Shown here piece after piece: positions 47,176-58,862 of a DNA stretch of 64,000 nucleotides (position 1 is the first letter of the stretch; each line of letters opens with the position of its first letter). The notes under the pieces were generated by a model. It was not told the origin of the DNA, searched no databases, and saw only the letters and a list, made by a program, of their open reading frames with translations. The position numbers and the translations under genes are program-made. The DNA is from Poronia punctata (taxonomy: Eukaryota; Ascomycota; Sordariomycetes; Xylariales; Xylariaceae), in the NCBI GenBank assembly GCA_022579005.1, contig MU401472.1:1-64000 (forward strand), in the 5' to 3' direction.

Positions 47176-50148
47176 GGTAACGAATAAACAAAACGTAGGG
47201 CTAGGGCTGGCCATGTGAGCTTTTTTTGACTACGGTCTTGTGATACCAACGACAAAGTTACGTTACGTATGACCCTCGATACCCTGAATTGACAACTACG
47301 GTAGCGGCTCGCTCGCTGAAAAGGTTGGACCCTACGTGTGTCCGAGTACTATCGAAGGGACTTGAGCTTTGCACCTACATGAGCCTATCATATCCTAATA
47401 CGTCCTGCTCAAATGTACGTAGGTAGGTATTTGGTGTTTATTGCCAGGATTTTACCAAACACCGCAGATGTGATCTACCCTGTCTATCTTGAGCCGGGGG
47501 TAGGTAGATGCGCATATACGGCACGGCGGTCTCTGTCAATGGGTATAGGAAGGAGGTTGTCGTGGAGTTGGGTGCATACTTGGCTACATACCTACCTATG
47601 TTGGGTTTGCTGACCTACGAGCAGCCCTCGTGCCTGGGATGGATTACAGAAGCAAGGTACCGGTTTTAAAAAACGTGTATCTACCTAGTCACGATACGCG
47701 AAAAATACCTACCTAACCTAGCTCCCCACGTAAACCTGCCGAGGCCCCTAAAATCCAGAAAAAATCGTGAAAAGAAGTCGACGATAGTATCTTGCCTACC
47801 TAGCTACCGCGGCAACGCAACGCTGCATAGGACACTGCAGGGCCTTAACGTGGCTGAAAGTAGGTACAGTAGGTACGTGCCGCGCCCAAGACCATGCAAT
47901 GCGTGGTGTAGGATGGATCCATTCCTGGGCGGTCAAACGAGAAATCCAGGGTTCATTCCAAGGCACATGATTACCTACCTTACGCGGGGCAGCAAACTCC
48001 ATATTACTATGTCACGACGCAGGAATCCTTATTATGGATGGATGCATGTACGTACTGTAATATATGTTGGGTATGACCATGTGCAGGCTGAAACCAATTT
48101 TACAGGTTCAAGGTACTAGTCTACATACGGTCATTGGGCAATAGGTTACAGGCATCTCGGGCGCAAAAGCAGTACCGGTATACCTATTTGAGTCCACACA
48201 AGGTTGTTGTTGCTTAAGTATTTATCAAAGAAAGTCCCTCTTGGACATCGCAGCAGCCAGCAGAAATCGGCCTGGGTTTTGGTTCCGGGGTTGGGTTTGT
48301 TTTCTTTACTATTACCTAGATGGGCATTCTTCTGTCGCTGGTTTGCACGCGCGTAAGATGAGGTCTATGGTACTTAGGCAGGCAGGTACACCTAAATAGC
48401 TGAGAGAACGATGCCCTATTTTCACAAAGGTTTCAACTTGGTTGGGGAAAAAAAGAGGTAATTATCAATTTGGGGGGCTTGCGAGCTGCATAATATAGCG
48501 TCTCGAATCCATGTTTCCTATTGTTCTCTCGTACGTTTTATCTATCACCCAACCTAGTGTCCGTCTCTGCTAGTCGGTACTAAAACAGAAAAAGAAGATG
48601 ACAGGAGCGAGGAAATGAAAATACTCAAGTCAGATTTGCAATAATTTTGTGTACTTGGCGCAAGACCATTTTCGCTGACATGATAGTAATACCTACTTCA
48701 TGCTCTCTACCGATTCCCCTCATCCGTCAGATACGTGTACACAAAAAGGTAGGTAGGACAAATTGCCGACAACAACATACCTATGGAAAAAATGACGGAA
48801 GGGGAACGGAGAATGCTGATTCGAGGGACATCTCAAAGGATAAGTATGTTCAATGTAAGATGACGTTTTTGGTGCGAAAAAGACCCGCCCAGAGGTGACC
48901 AGGGTACGGTGTTTGACAGGGTATCGCCGCATCCACTTCAATTAGACTTGACTGTTGCGGTTTCGTGCAGTTCGTGTTCGCTCATACCCCAGCCAAGAAC
49001 CCCGACGAGGTTGTATGCAACACCATTTTAGCAGACCAAAGTAAATTAAGGGACGAACCAAAGAATGAGGAGGTTGATTTTTGGCAGATTGTATTGCTTT
49101 CATAATTGAGCCGCGCTTTTTGTCTAGTACGTGCCTAATTACAAATCAACATGACTTGAAGCGAGAACCTTGTCCCACATAGCTCTTCGAGAAATTTCAA
49201 AATGGCACGTAGCTTATTTTCTCTCCAACTCCAACCCGACCTCGACCCCCGCCGTTCCTTCGCGTCGGCCTTCTATAAAATACATAAAGAGTGCGTAGTG
49301 GGGAACCGTTTGCGGACTAAGCGGTTCCAATGCCGCACCTTACTAGCTAGCTCCACTTGTTCAATATGATGATGTAGGGCTCATGCAGTTTGTGCAACTC
49401 TGCTTTGAGTGGTTTGACTTGGGAAACTAGGTCGCGAATGTTGGGTTTCTTCAGCCCGTACCCGCGAGCTTGTTCCGCACCAGTATGATAAATCCGAGTC
49501 AAGATCGCGTAAATCGAGACGTGGCCGGATTGGTAGGGTAAATGGGTTGCCGTGTTAACAGTATCTGCGGGCTGTGCGCGCATGTCGTATTGTGAAGCAG
49601 ACGATAACCATAGTCCAGAACATATATATGTATGTGAAGCCAGGTCGCATGTGTATATATGTAGTTGAACGTAGCTGGCCTGCACCGTATCGTATGTGAC
49701 GGTGGCATACAAGTACAGGTCATTGTGTCGATCCCAGTGATCCCAGTTTGTCCGCATGGGGTTATGTTGATCTTTGCCGCTAGATAGCCTTATTGTGGCT
49801 TGAGGATCGAATCAATCCATCGTCCAGTTCAAATCCACAGGTAGTTGGTGTAAGATCCAAGCGATCGGAGATGGCGGGTAGTATGTGCGTGTTGCTGTTC
49901 CCTGCCATGTGCACTCTGTCGCCTATGCTTCTCTGGGCCATGAAGAGCAGATCTCGTTTGCTTATCTGCTGTGATGTACTCCGAAGAAGCGAGTTGTCGG
50001 TGTTCCCTTGTGGACCCTTAAAACATAACCCAGTCGTGAGAGCCGAGGCGTACTCCTGTGGGAAACGGTCTAGTGTACCGAATGGCCGTGATCAATCGAG
50101 TAAAAGAACACGAGAAAATGATATCGAAATCGTTTGCGTATGTCTGCT

Positions 50149-50421
50149 TCATTTGTATCCGACTGCTATGGCACACTTTGTGCAATAATAAAGGTTGAAT
50201 CCTACGCGGATCATGCCGGTCGAGGCGAGGTCGTCTGTCGAGGTTGTTTCAACATGGCGATGGCACCGAAGGCATCGCAGCACTTCCACCGAGGCTACAG
50301 GTCGAATATCCATACTGAGGCCGAAAGAAGACGTCGATGAGGCCGAAGATGTAGACGAGGACGAAGACGAAGAAGAGACGCTCGAGTACGGCTGCATGGA
50401 AGGACGAGTATAAGAAGACAT
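50149..50421 (-). CDS. Small zinc-ribbon-like protein, function unknown
   Basis: Single exon, 90 residues, ATG at 50421. The N-terminal half is Ser/Tyr-rich and low complexity (YSSVSSSSSSSSTSSASSTS). The C-terminal 45 residues look like a conserved small domain: RCLRCHRHVETTSTDDLAST, then GMIRVGFNLYYCTKCAIAVG, ending YK. Two CxxC pairs separated by about 27 residues would bind one zinc. I associate this pattern (RCxRC-ETT-STDD-TGM-R-G-NLYYCxxCA-VGYK) with small uncharacterised proteins in filamentous ascomycetes, from memory of the family and not from a search. It is the only credible gene in about 13.5 kb. Overlapping plus-strand frames are antisense shadows of the serine-codon tract. Confidence 0.75.
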   Translation of the reverse strand: MSSYTRPSMQPYSSVSSSSSSSSTSSASSTSSFGLSMDIRPVASVEVLRCLRCHRHVETTSTDDLASTGMIRVGFNLYYCTKCAIAVGYK

Positions 50422-53400
50422 GGCGACAAGACTAGAGTCGATGCCTCTAGTCTGGTAGGATATATATATGTATCACGTAGGCAGTGATGGTAAGCAAGCC
50501 CAGGGATGCCTTGTCTCACAAGTGTGAGGGCAGTTAGTCGGTCAAGGTCGAACTGGTTTCTGGGTAATCAACATTTGTCGTGGTGATCAAACAAAGCAGG
50601 CACTCAGTCCGGTGTTTATAGAACGAGGATCTGGGTCCCTTTATGAAAGGCACCCGCGGATGGGGACGCACTGTCTCCCGTGTGTCATGGGTAGAAGCGG
50701 ATCCCTGTCATAGAGTAAGGTAACTGGGATGCCTTGGTCTTGTACATGTACCACCAAATATTAATTAATAAGAGTAATTGAGTAGTATATACCCAAATAG
50801 GTAAGTAATGGTCCAAGTCAGAAGCAGGCAGGCAGGGAGTCGGTGTCGGCACAAGGGAGCCCGGACAGTGGGTGGGATTTCGGTTTGGTGACTCTAGGCG
50901 CATTAGGGCCAGGGTATAGCGGTCTTGGTTCTTTGGGAGTATCACCCGCCGTCCTTAGAGCTAGGCGTGCTAGGTATTAGGTTGCTCATTAGGTTTGGGT
51001 CTGGGCAATGACCAAGGCATTGAAGTGACGATATCCCTATTCGTACACGTAAGATGCAACACAACTTAGGATGCACTTAGCGACTGTATTGTAGTATCGG
51101 GCACAACACAGGACCTCGGGAATCGGTCGCCCACTAGTCTAGAAAACAAGGTAGGCACGGTTGCTTGCGGCTTCAACTTGGATTTCAGTTCCTTCACCTA
51201 TTAAATTCCTCGGGTGACGAACGTGCCAGACAACAAAATAAATCCAGTTTGGGCGTTGGGCTCCCGGCGGTAGTGTGACCATGTATAAATCTTGATAATT
51301 GAAGGCAAAGCTACCTGACTAAGTGGTAGGTACGTAATGTTGCTTGCGCCGGAGGCGCCTATACGTAGACGGCCGCCCTACCATACGGCGCCTTTGGAGT
51401 TCCTGGGACCCGTTGCTCGTAGAAGCGGACTGCTCAGTTTATTACTTACTTCTATAACTCCCTTATGCAAATATTCTCGAGTAAACTAATCGCGGGTGAA
51501 CATGACATTGCCTTTAAAGGTACATTGGTGGATTTGATTCAACATTCAACAAAAGGCCTAAGCGTGCTAAGTTAGGGCAGTTAAGACGGATTTGTCTCGA
51601 GTAAGACAGGCCCTTTTCTTTCAACTTTAATAGGAGTGCTTAACTAGACTATCTCGAGCTACGGTTTACGAGTACGTATAAAATAGGTAGTGCTACCTCT
51701 CTACACATACACGTATACCTCTGGTATTTACAACTAAGTAGCTCTAATATGGTAGATTGGATAAAGACTGGCCTGGTCTTTGCAGCTGGCAATCAAGATC
51801 TTTTACGCAGTTGCCCCCCGTAGCAGTTATCGACCGCAGTACCTAGGTAGGTAACCTATCTCTCAATATGACCTACTTTTTTGGCTTAAAGGACCAATCA
51901 AATCTTCCCTTCCTCCCGGAGCATCAGCCGCGGGGAAGGTTCTGGTCTAGAAGGAGGTAGCACATCTCTCCTGCCAAACACATCATACACATTGACTATA
52001 AACGGGAAGAATAGGCACATTCGTTGTTCTTTTTAGACTGGGACCCCACAGGTTACGTCTAATACTTAAAACAACATTGATGTCTTGGAGGACGTTGAAC
52101 AAGGAGGCGAAAGTTACGAATGCCGTGCATGGGCTTTGCACAATCCCATCTTTTGAGCGCAACCTTTACCATGCTGAGAAATAGCCAAAAGCAACACTGT
52201 GCGCACAATCTACCTTGTACATGCTTGCAATAGGCATAGCGCCCTAGTAGCGTGGACAGTGTGTCGTCGATCCCTTTACAGAACCCGATTCTCATCAAAA
52301 CTTCAATATGGTGCTCGCACTGATGGCGTACTTGTATACACCTACGACTAGGGGAGACATGCACGTGTATTTTGAGCAGCAACGCTGCCAGAGGGAGGGG
52401 AAGTCCATTTCTCGGCAGTTTGGACAATGAGATACAAACACTATGCAGACTACCTAACAAATCTATCTATTACCCAACGCACTGGGAATCCGATCAAATG
52501 TCCCTTATCAATAGGCTGGAAGTAAGCTTACGAACAAATTCAAACTGGGGTCTACTAACTTGCCTAGGTTACCTACTGTAGGAGCATATCGACGAAACAT
52601 AGCTATGATCGTCTATAGAAAACTAGCAGCCGGACACACCTCCGCCCTCAAACGGGATACTGATGCAGACCAGTTTTAAACAGGGACACTCTGTTGTCAA
52701 CATCAAGCTATCCTAACAACATTACCTCCTGTCAACCGGCTAGGCCATGGCCAAAAGACGCCGCTGCCGCCTCGTTTCTTACTCGCCTTAAGTTAGGTAA
52801 TTGCCTATGAGTAATATGTGCCCCAGAACTATCACGCAGTCGAAACGCCAAACAAGGCCTAGACTAGATAAAGTCTGACGGGATGGTAATACAGGCTCGA
52901 TACTCCTGGCCAGAGTCCTGGCCTAGCCCGACCAGCTTGAGGTTGCCGAGTCTAACCATTCTAAGCCAGATATAAAATAACGTAAGCGGGGCTTGACTAG
53001 TAAGTAGGAAAAATTCTGGACTTCGATCCCCAATTTTGTTATCACCAGGCAATGCATACCTCTTTCCCGCACACAATCATATAACTCGAATGTATACTTC
53101 ATGTTGTTTGTTCAAATACTTAAATACTCTGCGTAGACTAGGTAGGTTAACACAATTCTTCCCGTTATAGTAGGTTAGATAAGTAGGCAGCCGCAGAGTT
53201 GAATATATCAGATCGATCGCGGTGACAGTGGCCGCGAGATACTATGTTCTTGGCCCTCGGGTCAGGTGATGACGGGACTGCCATGACTTTCTGTCTCAGA
53301 CAAAGAAATCGATGGCCGAATAGCTACCGAACGGACCCCCATGCCCAGGTCCGACCGAACCGGTCGCCGAGCTGTTTGACAAGTGTTCTTTCAGTTGTAC

Positions 53401-56400
53401 CGCGGCTTCAAATGTCTTCACACATTACCCGTTTGGCAATCAATATATCAAGTTTTAGCGGAGGCTCCCATCACCCGCTAGACTCTCGGCACGGCGTTTC
53501 ACATACACATAGACTCGGAAGGCAACAGCTTACGGGCATCTTACCATATATATATACTGTGCTCATTTACTGTCTATCAGCTTTAGAATTGCTGTCAATC
53601 CTACCCTGAACCTCAACTAGGTAGGTAATTCTACCTTTCTGGGGAATTATTGCGCTCCTATCAAGGGCTACGTGTACATTCAGCATTTATTACGTGGTGG
53701 GTTGCGTAAAAAAGGGCACCTAGTCAAGTATTTTGGGCCAAAACTCCACAGGCAAATAGGACTCTTGGCAGGCCGCAGTACTTGTTTCGGCAATAGAAAC
53801 AAGATACAAAGTCTAGGTAGCAGGAGGGAAGATCATTACTTTTGTAGGTATAACCTTATCGCTTATCTAAGCACAGTGACCTGACCAGGTGCCCTTTTTT
53901 AGGCAACCCACCACGTACTACCTCAGGAAGGAATCTGAAACGTCTAGACGATAACAATCCACTATCTTCTCCTCAAGTTGGGCAAATCGCGACCTTTCTA
54001 GTCCTACTTATGGCGGCCTGGCACGTTGGATCTCGATCTAATCGATGATCGGTGGGCAAATCAGCATGGAGTGAAAGAGGGGCTATTGAAGATCAGAAGG
54101 AACAAAGCGACATGTACTGTGAGCATACTGTGATCGACCGGGGGGGGGGCCTAGACTGACAGATTGGCAGACTAGCAGAAAAGGGTTTGCAAAACATTTG
54201 GCACTAGGGGAAGAACTGCAAATTCAATTTTGGTGGACAGTCAGCCGTCAGCTGTCTCTTTTTCCAGCCCGACGGATAAGGTAAGCTTGTGATGTGGAGA
54301 GCAGGGGCAATGGTACCGTTCTCGATCCTCCTCGAAAGCACCGGCTTACCTCTTAAAAAGTTGTACTGTTGTAGAACACTGGAGTAAAAAAGGAGAAGGA
54401 AAGGTGCTAACCTATCTGGAAAGAAAATCTCACGAAATTTTTAAGATTGGTCTTCTGACTACCTAGCATTTTCTAGATTGGATTATCTATTGTGCATTAT
54501 CCCGCATACGCAACGGGACTAACCCGGACTACTCCAATTCGAACGCCTTGTATCTTACGAGTGCACAACATAGGTATATCTAATCTCCATCCAGACTCAT
54601 GACACATATGCATACCCCTTTTGCCATGCAAAAACTGATGTTTCGCAGATTGCCTATCTAATAAGCAAAATAGGGTATGCAATTCTCGCCGATATCGATG
54701 CTGACTCCGCGGAGGTTTGGACCTGTCAAAACTCCTGAAACTGTTTTAAGTCATTTAGATCCTCTAGGAGTCTAGGGCCTCGAACGGTCTTTTGGCCCAC
54801 CGAACCCCAGCGTCGGAAACAACACGCAAGGCACCCGGAGAAGAGAACCTACTAGATATTTCTTACCAACCAACGTACAATGAAAGGAGTCGAGATATCC
54901 ATATGAAACAGACCTGACAAAGTCGCACTCCCGAATTGGTTATTGAATAGTGTTATTTCCGTTATCGGTCTCGTCGAGGCAAAAAAAAAAATTAAAAATT
55001 ATCACCGGTCGCAGGACATTGCTGTGGATAATCATGTTCTGCCGCATTCAATTCATCCATCGGGCATGTGCGTTTGAGCCAAGTGCAGGTTCCCGAAATG
55101 CAATGCATTGCATGAGGTAACATCAATCAGCCAATTATATGGGGGAATACTTTTGCCAATCATCCCTTTTGGCATGCCGGCATTTCCATTACATGAAAGC
55201 CTGTCCAGATTCCAGAATCCCATTCATTCGTTTTACCAGTATTCTTTCTCCCTTGATGTTGAGACACGTGGCATTTCGAATGTCCCCGTGGAAAGGCGAA
55301 TTCAGAAAGACTTCCACGATGACTGCCGCTTTACGAGTATGCCTGTTAGGAAAGACAGGCAAATACAATAGCTAACCTGGCCTTGGGAAGATTAAGCATT
55401 CCAAGTTCATCTATAATGCAGACATCTTTATACGCGTACACATCACACCTAGGATTGGTAGGATACGTATAATCACCAGACCAATAACTACGATCAGAGG
55501 ATACAGAGATAGAGGGGTACGCCAGCTAGGCTACCTAAGTTTATTACCTGTTACGGCGGTGCGGAGAGCTGTTCTCACATGAATCTGTGCTCCCCTATAT
55601 ATCCGGATACAGAAAATCACTTTTAGTCTTTGGTAAGAGGTGACTTCTAAGCTTCGAGTTCCTTATTTGTTCTCGAAGGGGGTGAAGGCTTTTGTGTCGT
55701 CCTGGCTGGATCGTAGGAAGTGAGATGGGTACCAACCAAAACGTCGGAGACTAACTTTGACAAATCCGCGCCGGAGCTATACAGGGTCGAACGTTTCCAG
55801 GCGCTCCCCGACAGGCCCGCTCCCTTTACCGTCCAATTTTGAGAAGGTATTCCCTAAAAGCTTGAGGTTGGGTGCAGGGGCGACCTCGTTGTCTACAAAG
55901 GCAGGGTTTACGTCCTCCAACCTCGACGCGAGCAGCATGGACACACTCGACATGAACTGGACGTCCTCAAGACACGACCGGCTTCATGGGCATCATGTAC
56001 GGCGAGGGCAAGATCAGGGATGTCGCGCTTCCCTCACCTGCAAACCTGGGATGCTAGCCTTACGGAAAGTCCAAGTAAACAACCCTAGCTTTGAGCACGG
56101 TAGAGATAAGCAAGAACAACCGCACGGGGTTACTGCATACGATCACTCATCGTTATTGTCGTAGATAGTAATTGTCGTACCATTTATTAGTCGTTGTCTA
56201 GATCTTGTCAGCCCTCCACAGTTCCTGCAACCATCTAACTAGGTTACTAAATGGCGAATGCAGGTGCATAGGATATCATGCAAAATTGTGTCTTACTCTA
56301 TAGAACGTAAAAGAAACGTGCGTATGGAGAATACTCGTAGTACAGGAGAACATTCTCCATCGTGCTTACTACCCGGTGACCAGGAACTGGGAAGATTGGG

Positions 56401-57159
56401 CGGACTGTATTCCGTACCTTCATCTCTTGAGGACGCACACGTACGCCACCTCTGTGGCTCAGGGGAAACCCATCACCATCTCACATTGCTTAAGATGGAA
56501 AAGAAAATTTGGTTTTAGTGGTAAATGAATTCTGCTTTTTCCTCCTTATCGGCACTTCTTTCGGCTAAGAATTCCCATTTCAGATCTTATTGCTTCCCAT
56601 TGTAAGACATTTACAAAAGGAGGGGTGGCTTCGTGACATGTAACCCGAATCGGCGGCTCGACCGACCCCAGCTAGGTTGACTTGAAACTTGGGCCGGCGG
56701 TGGCCGACCGACCTTGTCAGTCACGGGTCGGATTAAGGTATACTAGCCCGCATGACTGACGGCCGTGTATCCCCCGCCACTTTGGCTAGTTTGTTCCGGG
56801 GGGGTTTTTGGTTCCTGTATTTCTTTGGAATATTGGTATTTTATATACGGGCGAGTATCGACTTTTAGGGACAGAAAAGGTAGTAGTATAACAAAAAGGC
56901 AAGGAAGTTGAACTAACTCGAGCATTGCACTAGGGTTATAAGGTCAAAGGTAGACACCAACAAGAACGTGCACAAAGATCAGCAAGTAGAGCTTATAACC
57001 TAGGTAGACATCTCTATAAAATATACCAACGCCAGCAAAATAGTAAATAAAAAGTATATAAGTTTTCAATTGTGATAAAAGTAATTACCTTAGGTAAGTA
57101 AATCAAGAGCAACGAGTGACACCATGAGGTTAGGTTAAAAATGACTGACTGAAGAGAAC
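50422..57159. other. Gene-poor region, right part
   Basis: About 6.7 kb with no intact gene. It holds a TA-flanked MITE (53691-53917), a possible frameshifted gene remnant (55757-56164) and a minus-strand frame at 52059-52460 without ATG start. The composition shifts between AT-rich and more balanced blocks; TACCTA words continue. No tRNA seen. Confidence 0.5.
53691..53917. mobile_element. Short TA-flanked MITE (Tc1/mariner-like)
   Basis: The left end, TACGTGGTGGGTTGCGTAAA and on to about 53726, matches the inverted right end (about 53882-53917) over 36 bases with two mismatches. The element is 227 bp including the terminal TA at each side, which fits the TA target duplication of Tc1/mariner-type elements. 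The interior of about 155 bp has no coding potential. The ends differ from those of the 440-bp and 2.3-kb elements, so this is a third family. Confidence 0.8.
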
Positions 57160-57792
57160 TCACCAATCCAACCAAATCCTCCTCATCTTAAAAACCTCGA
57201 GATTCTTCCAATTCTCAATAAGCACCTGATTCTCATGCGAATCCACCACTCTACGAACCTTATCCTCGGCATCTATTTCTTCCTGCGGACGCACAATCGC
57301 CTTTCTCCACCCACGATGAATCCTCGGAAAACGCGTCTGTTCGGGCAAATTCTGCGCCAGCTTCGTACGCGTCTTGATGACAATAACCAAATCGTTCCGG
57401 AAGCGTTTGGCCACAAGACCGCGTTTGACTAGTTTACCAACGTGGTCGCATATATGCATGAGTCTTACGTCGAGACAGTTGCACCCGGCGGCATGGGCAA
57501 TGGTTATGGCGGCTCGACCACCGGATGGCTTTCGACTTGCTAGACCCCAGCAGCCGGTTTCCATGTTGCGGATCATGTAGGAGTCGGGGGCGCGGAGCCA
57601 TTTGCGCGCGCCGGCGAGCATGTCGTTTATGGAGAGGTTGGGGTCTTGTGCTGCTGACTTGCCTCCCCAGCGGAATATGGGTTTGATTTTGGGGGCGGGG
57701 AGGGTTTGGGTTTGGAGTTCGAGGGTCTTACCTTCTATCACCTCGGTGGTGTCTTTTGGTGACACCTGTTGTTTTTTTGTCTGCTCTGACAT
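57160..57792 (-). CDS. Hypothetical protein
   Basis: Single open frame of 210 residues from the ATG at 57792. It is hydrophilic and basic, without signal peptide or membrane helix. Two cysteines and several histidines cluster in the middle (AHAAGCNCLDVRLMHICDHV), followed by a basic segment (KLVKRGLVAKRFRNDLVIVI) and a charged C-terminus ending MRRIWLDW. The terminal TGG TGA lies in a GGTGAGTT context that could also serve as a splice donor, so a further 3' exon is possible. I do not recognise the family. It is divergently arranged with the MFS transporter at 58863. Confidence 0.55.
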   Translation of the reverse strand: MSEQTKKQQVSPKDTTEVIEGKTLELQTQTLPAPKIKPIFRWGGKSAAQDPNLSINDMLAGARKWLRAPDSYMIRNMETGCWGLASRKPSGGRAAITIAHAAGCNCLDVRLMHICDHVGKLVKRGLVAKRFRNDLVIVIKTRTKLAQNLPEQTRFPRIHRGWRKAIVRPQEEIDAEDKVRRVVDSHENQVLIENWKNLEVFKMRRIWLDW

Positions 57793-58862
57793 TTTTGACG
57801 TTTAACGTTTTTGTTATGATTTGTGTAGGGGTTGGTTTCTGGTGTTTTGGGGTTGATACGGAGCAGACAGGCCACACGACAGAGACGGGCCAACCGTGGC
57901 AGTCTTATATATATTTCGTAGCATTATTCTCGATAAAGAGACAATCTCCTTCTTTGCCAACATTTGCTTCGTGAGTTGTTGTACCCTTTGTCCACGACAA
58001 GTCAGGGAGAACAAAGGGTCAAGGGCTAGTGTTTCGTGAACAATCATCCTTGTCCTTGGTGTTGTGGCATCTGGGAATTTACCGTGCGCTGATCAGCTCT
58101 GAAGATACCTACTCTTCAGAATAGAAGATTGTCTACTCTATCGGCTCAGATGTGGACTACTACTCCTAAACCAACCTGCATACGTACATCTTAACTGACT
58201 CCCTATTTGGGTCAGAGGGGTTAAAGTAGATACTTATAGATGAGGAGATGGATGCGATAGAACATAGTCTGTCTATCTAATTCCTCTCCTTCGCATTGGC
58301 AAGAACAATACTGGTTGGTTGTTTACCATATTTAGACTCAGTTCCGAGCTGTTGGACTTATAAGTACGAGTAAGTGAACATATCCGGACCACGAAACATT
58401 TCTGATTTTGGCATTAAAGGATTTTAGTATTGGAATTGCGTGTAATTATATTTATTTCCGTCATGTCGCATGCAAGCTTCCAGGGGTGAGTAAGCAAGTC
58501 CGGATTGGGTAAAAGAACCATCTTTCTCCGACCGTCCGATGACCATCCGACGACCCTCCGTCTCAAACTCCATTTCCATCTCCATCTCCGCCATTGTTTT
58601 TAATGATTGATTGGGTGTTTAGGCTGGCACCGGATGGACAGCGGACTTAAAACTCGTATTGTGCAATAGACATGAGCAAAATATAGATCGCTATATATAA
58701 ATGAGACACCCACCTAACATAGCTGCTTCACTTTCGAATTCGCTCTTCTGTGTGCAGGCGCAACTGGATGGGCCAATGTAAATTCACGCACGATTCTGCA
58801 TTCTTTCAACAGAGATATTGACCGAGATTTCCTCATAAGCGGCCACGTGGGAGGGATAAAAA
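57793..58862. other. Divergent promoter region
   Basis: Separates the 210-aa hypothetical gene (minus) from the MFS exporter gene (plus). TATATATAA at 58692-58700 is a candidate TATA element for the exporter, about 165 bp upstream of its ATG. Confidence 0.45.

Larger units (their letters stand above)
43602..50148. other. Gene-poor region, left part
   Basis: About 6.5 kb without a credible gene, rich in TACCTA/TAGGTA words and simple repeats: (ACAT)x6 at 44363-44386, GATCGG units at 44315-44340 and (TA)n at 47161-47175. The longest frames (49347-49757 minus, 49793-50188 plus) lack an ATG start or recognisable content. A 66-codon minus frame from an internal ATG near 45970 is Lys-rich and could be a tiny gene, but nothing supports it. 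Confidence 0.5.

Noticed and set aside
52059..52460. 133-codon minus-strand frame in the gene-poor region
   Set aside because: It starts with a non-ATG codon and I could not match its Cys-containing stretch to a known family.
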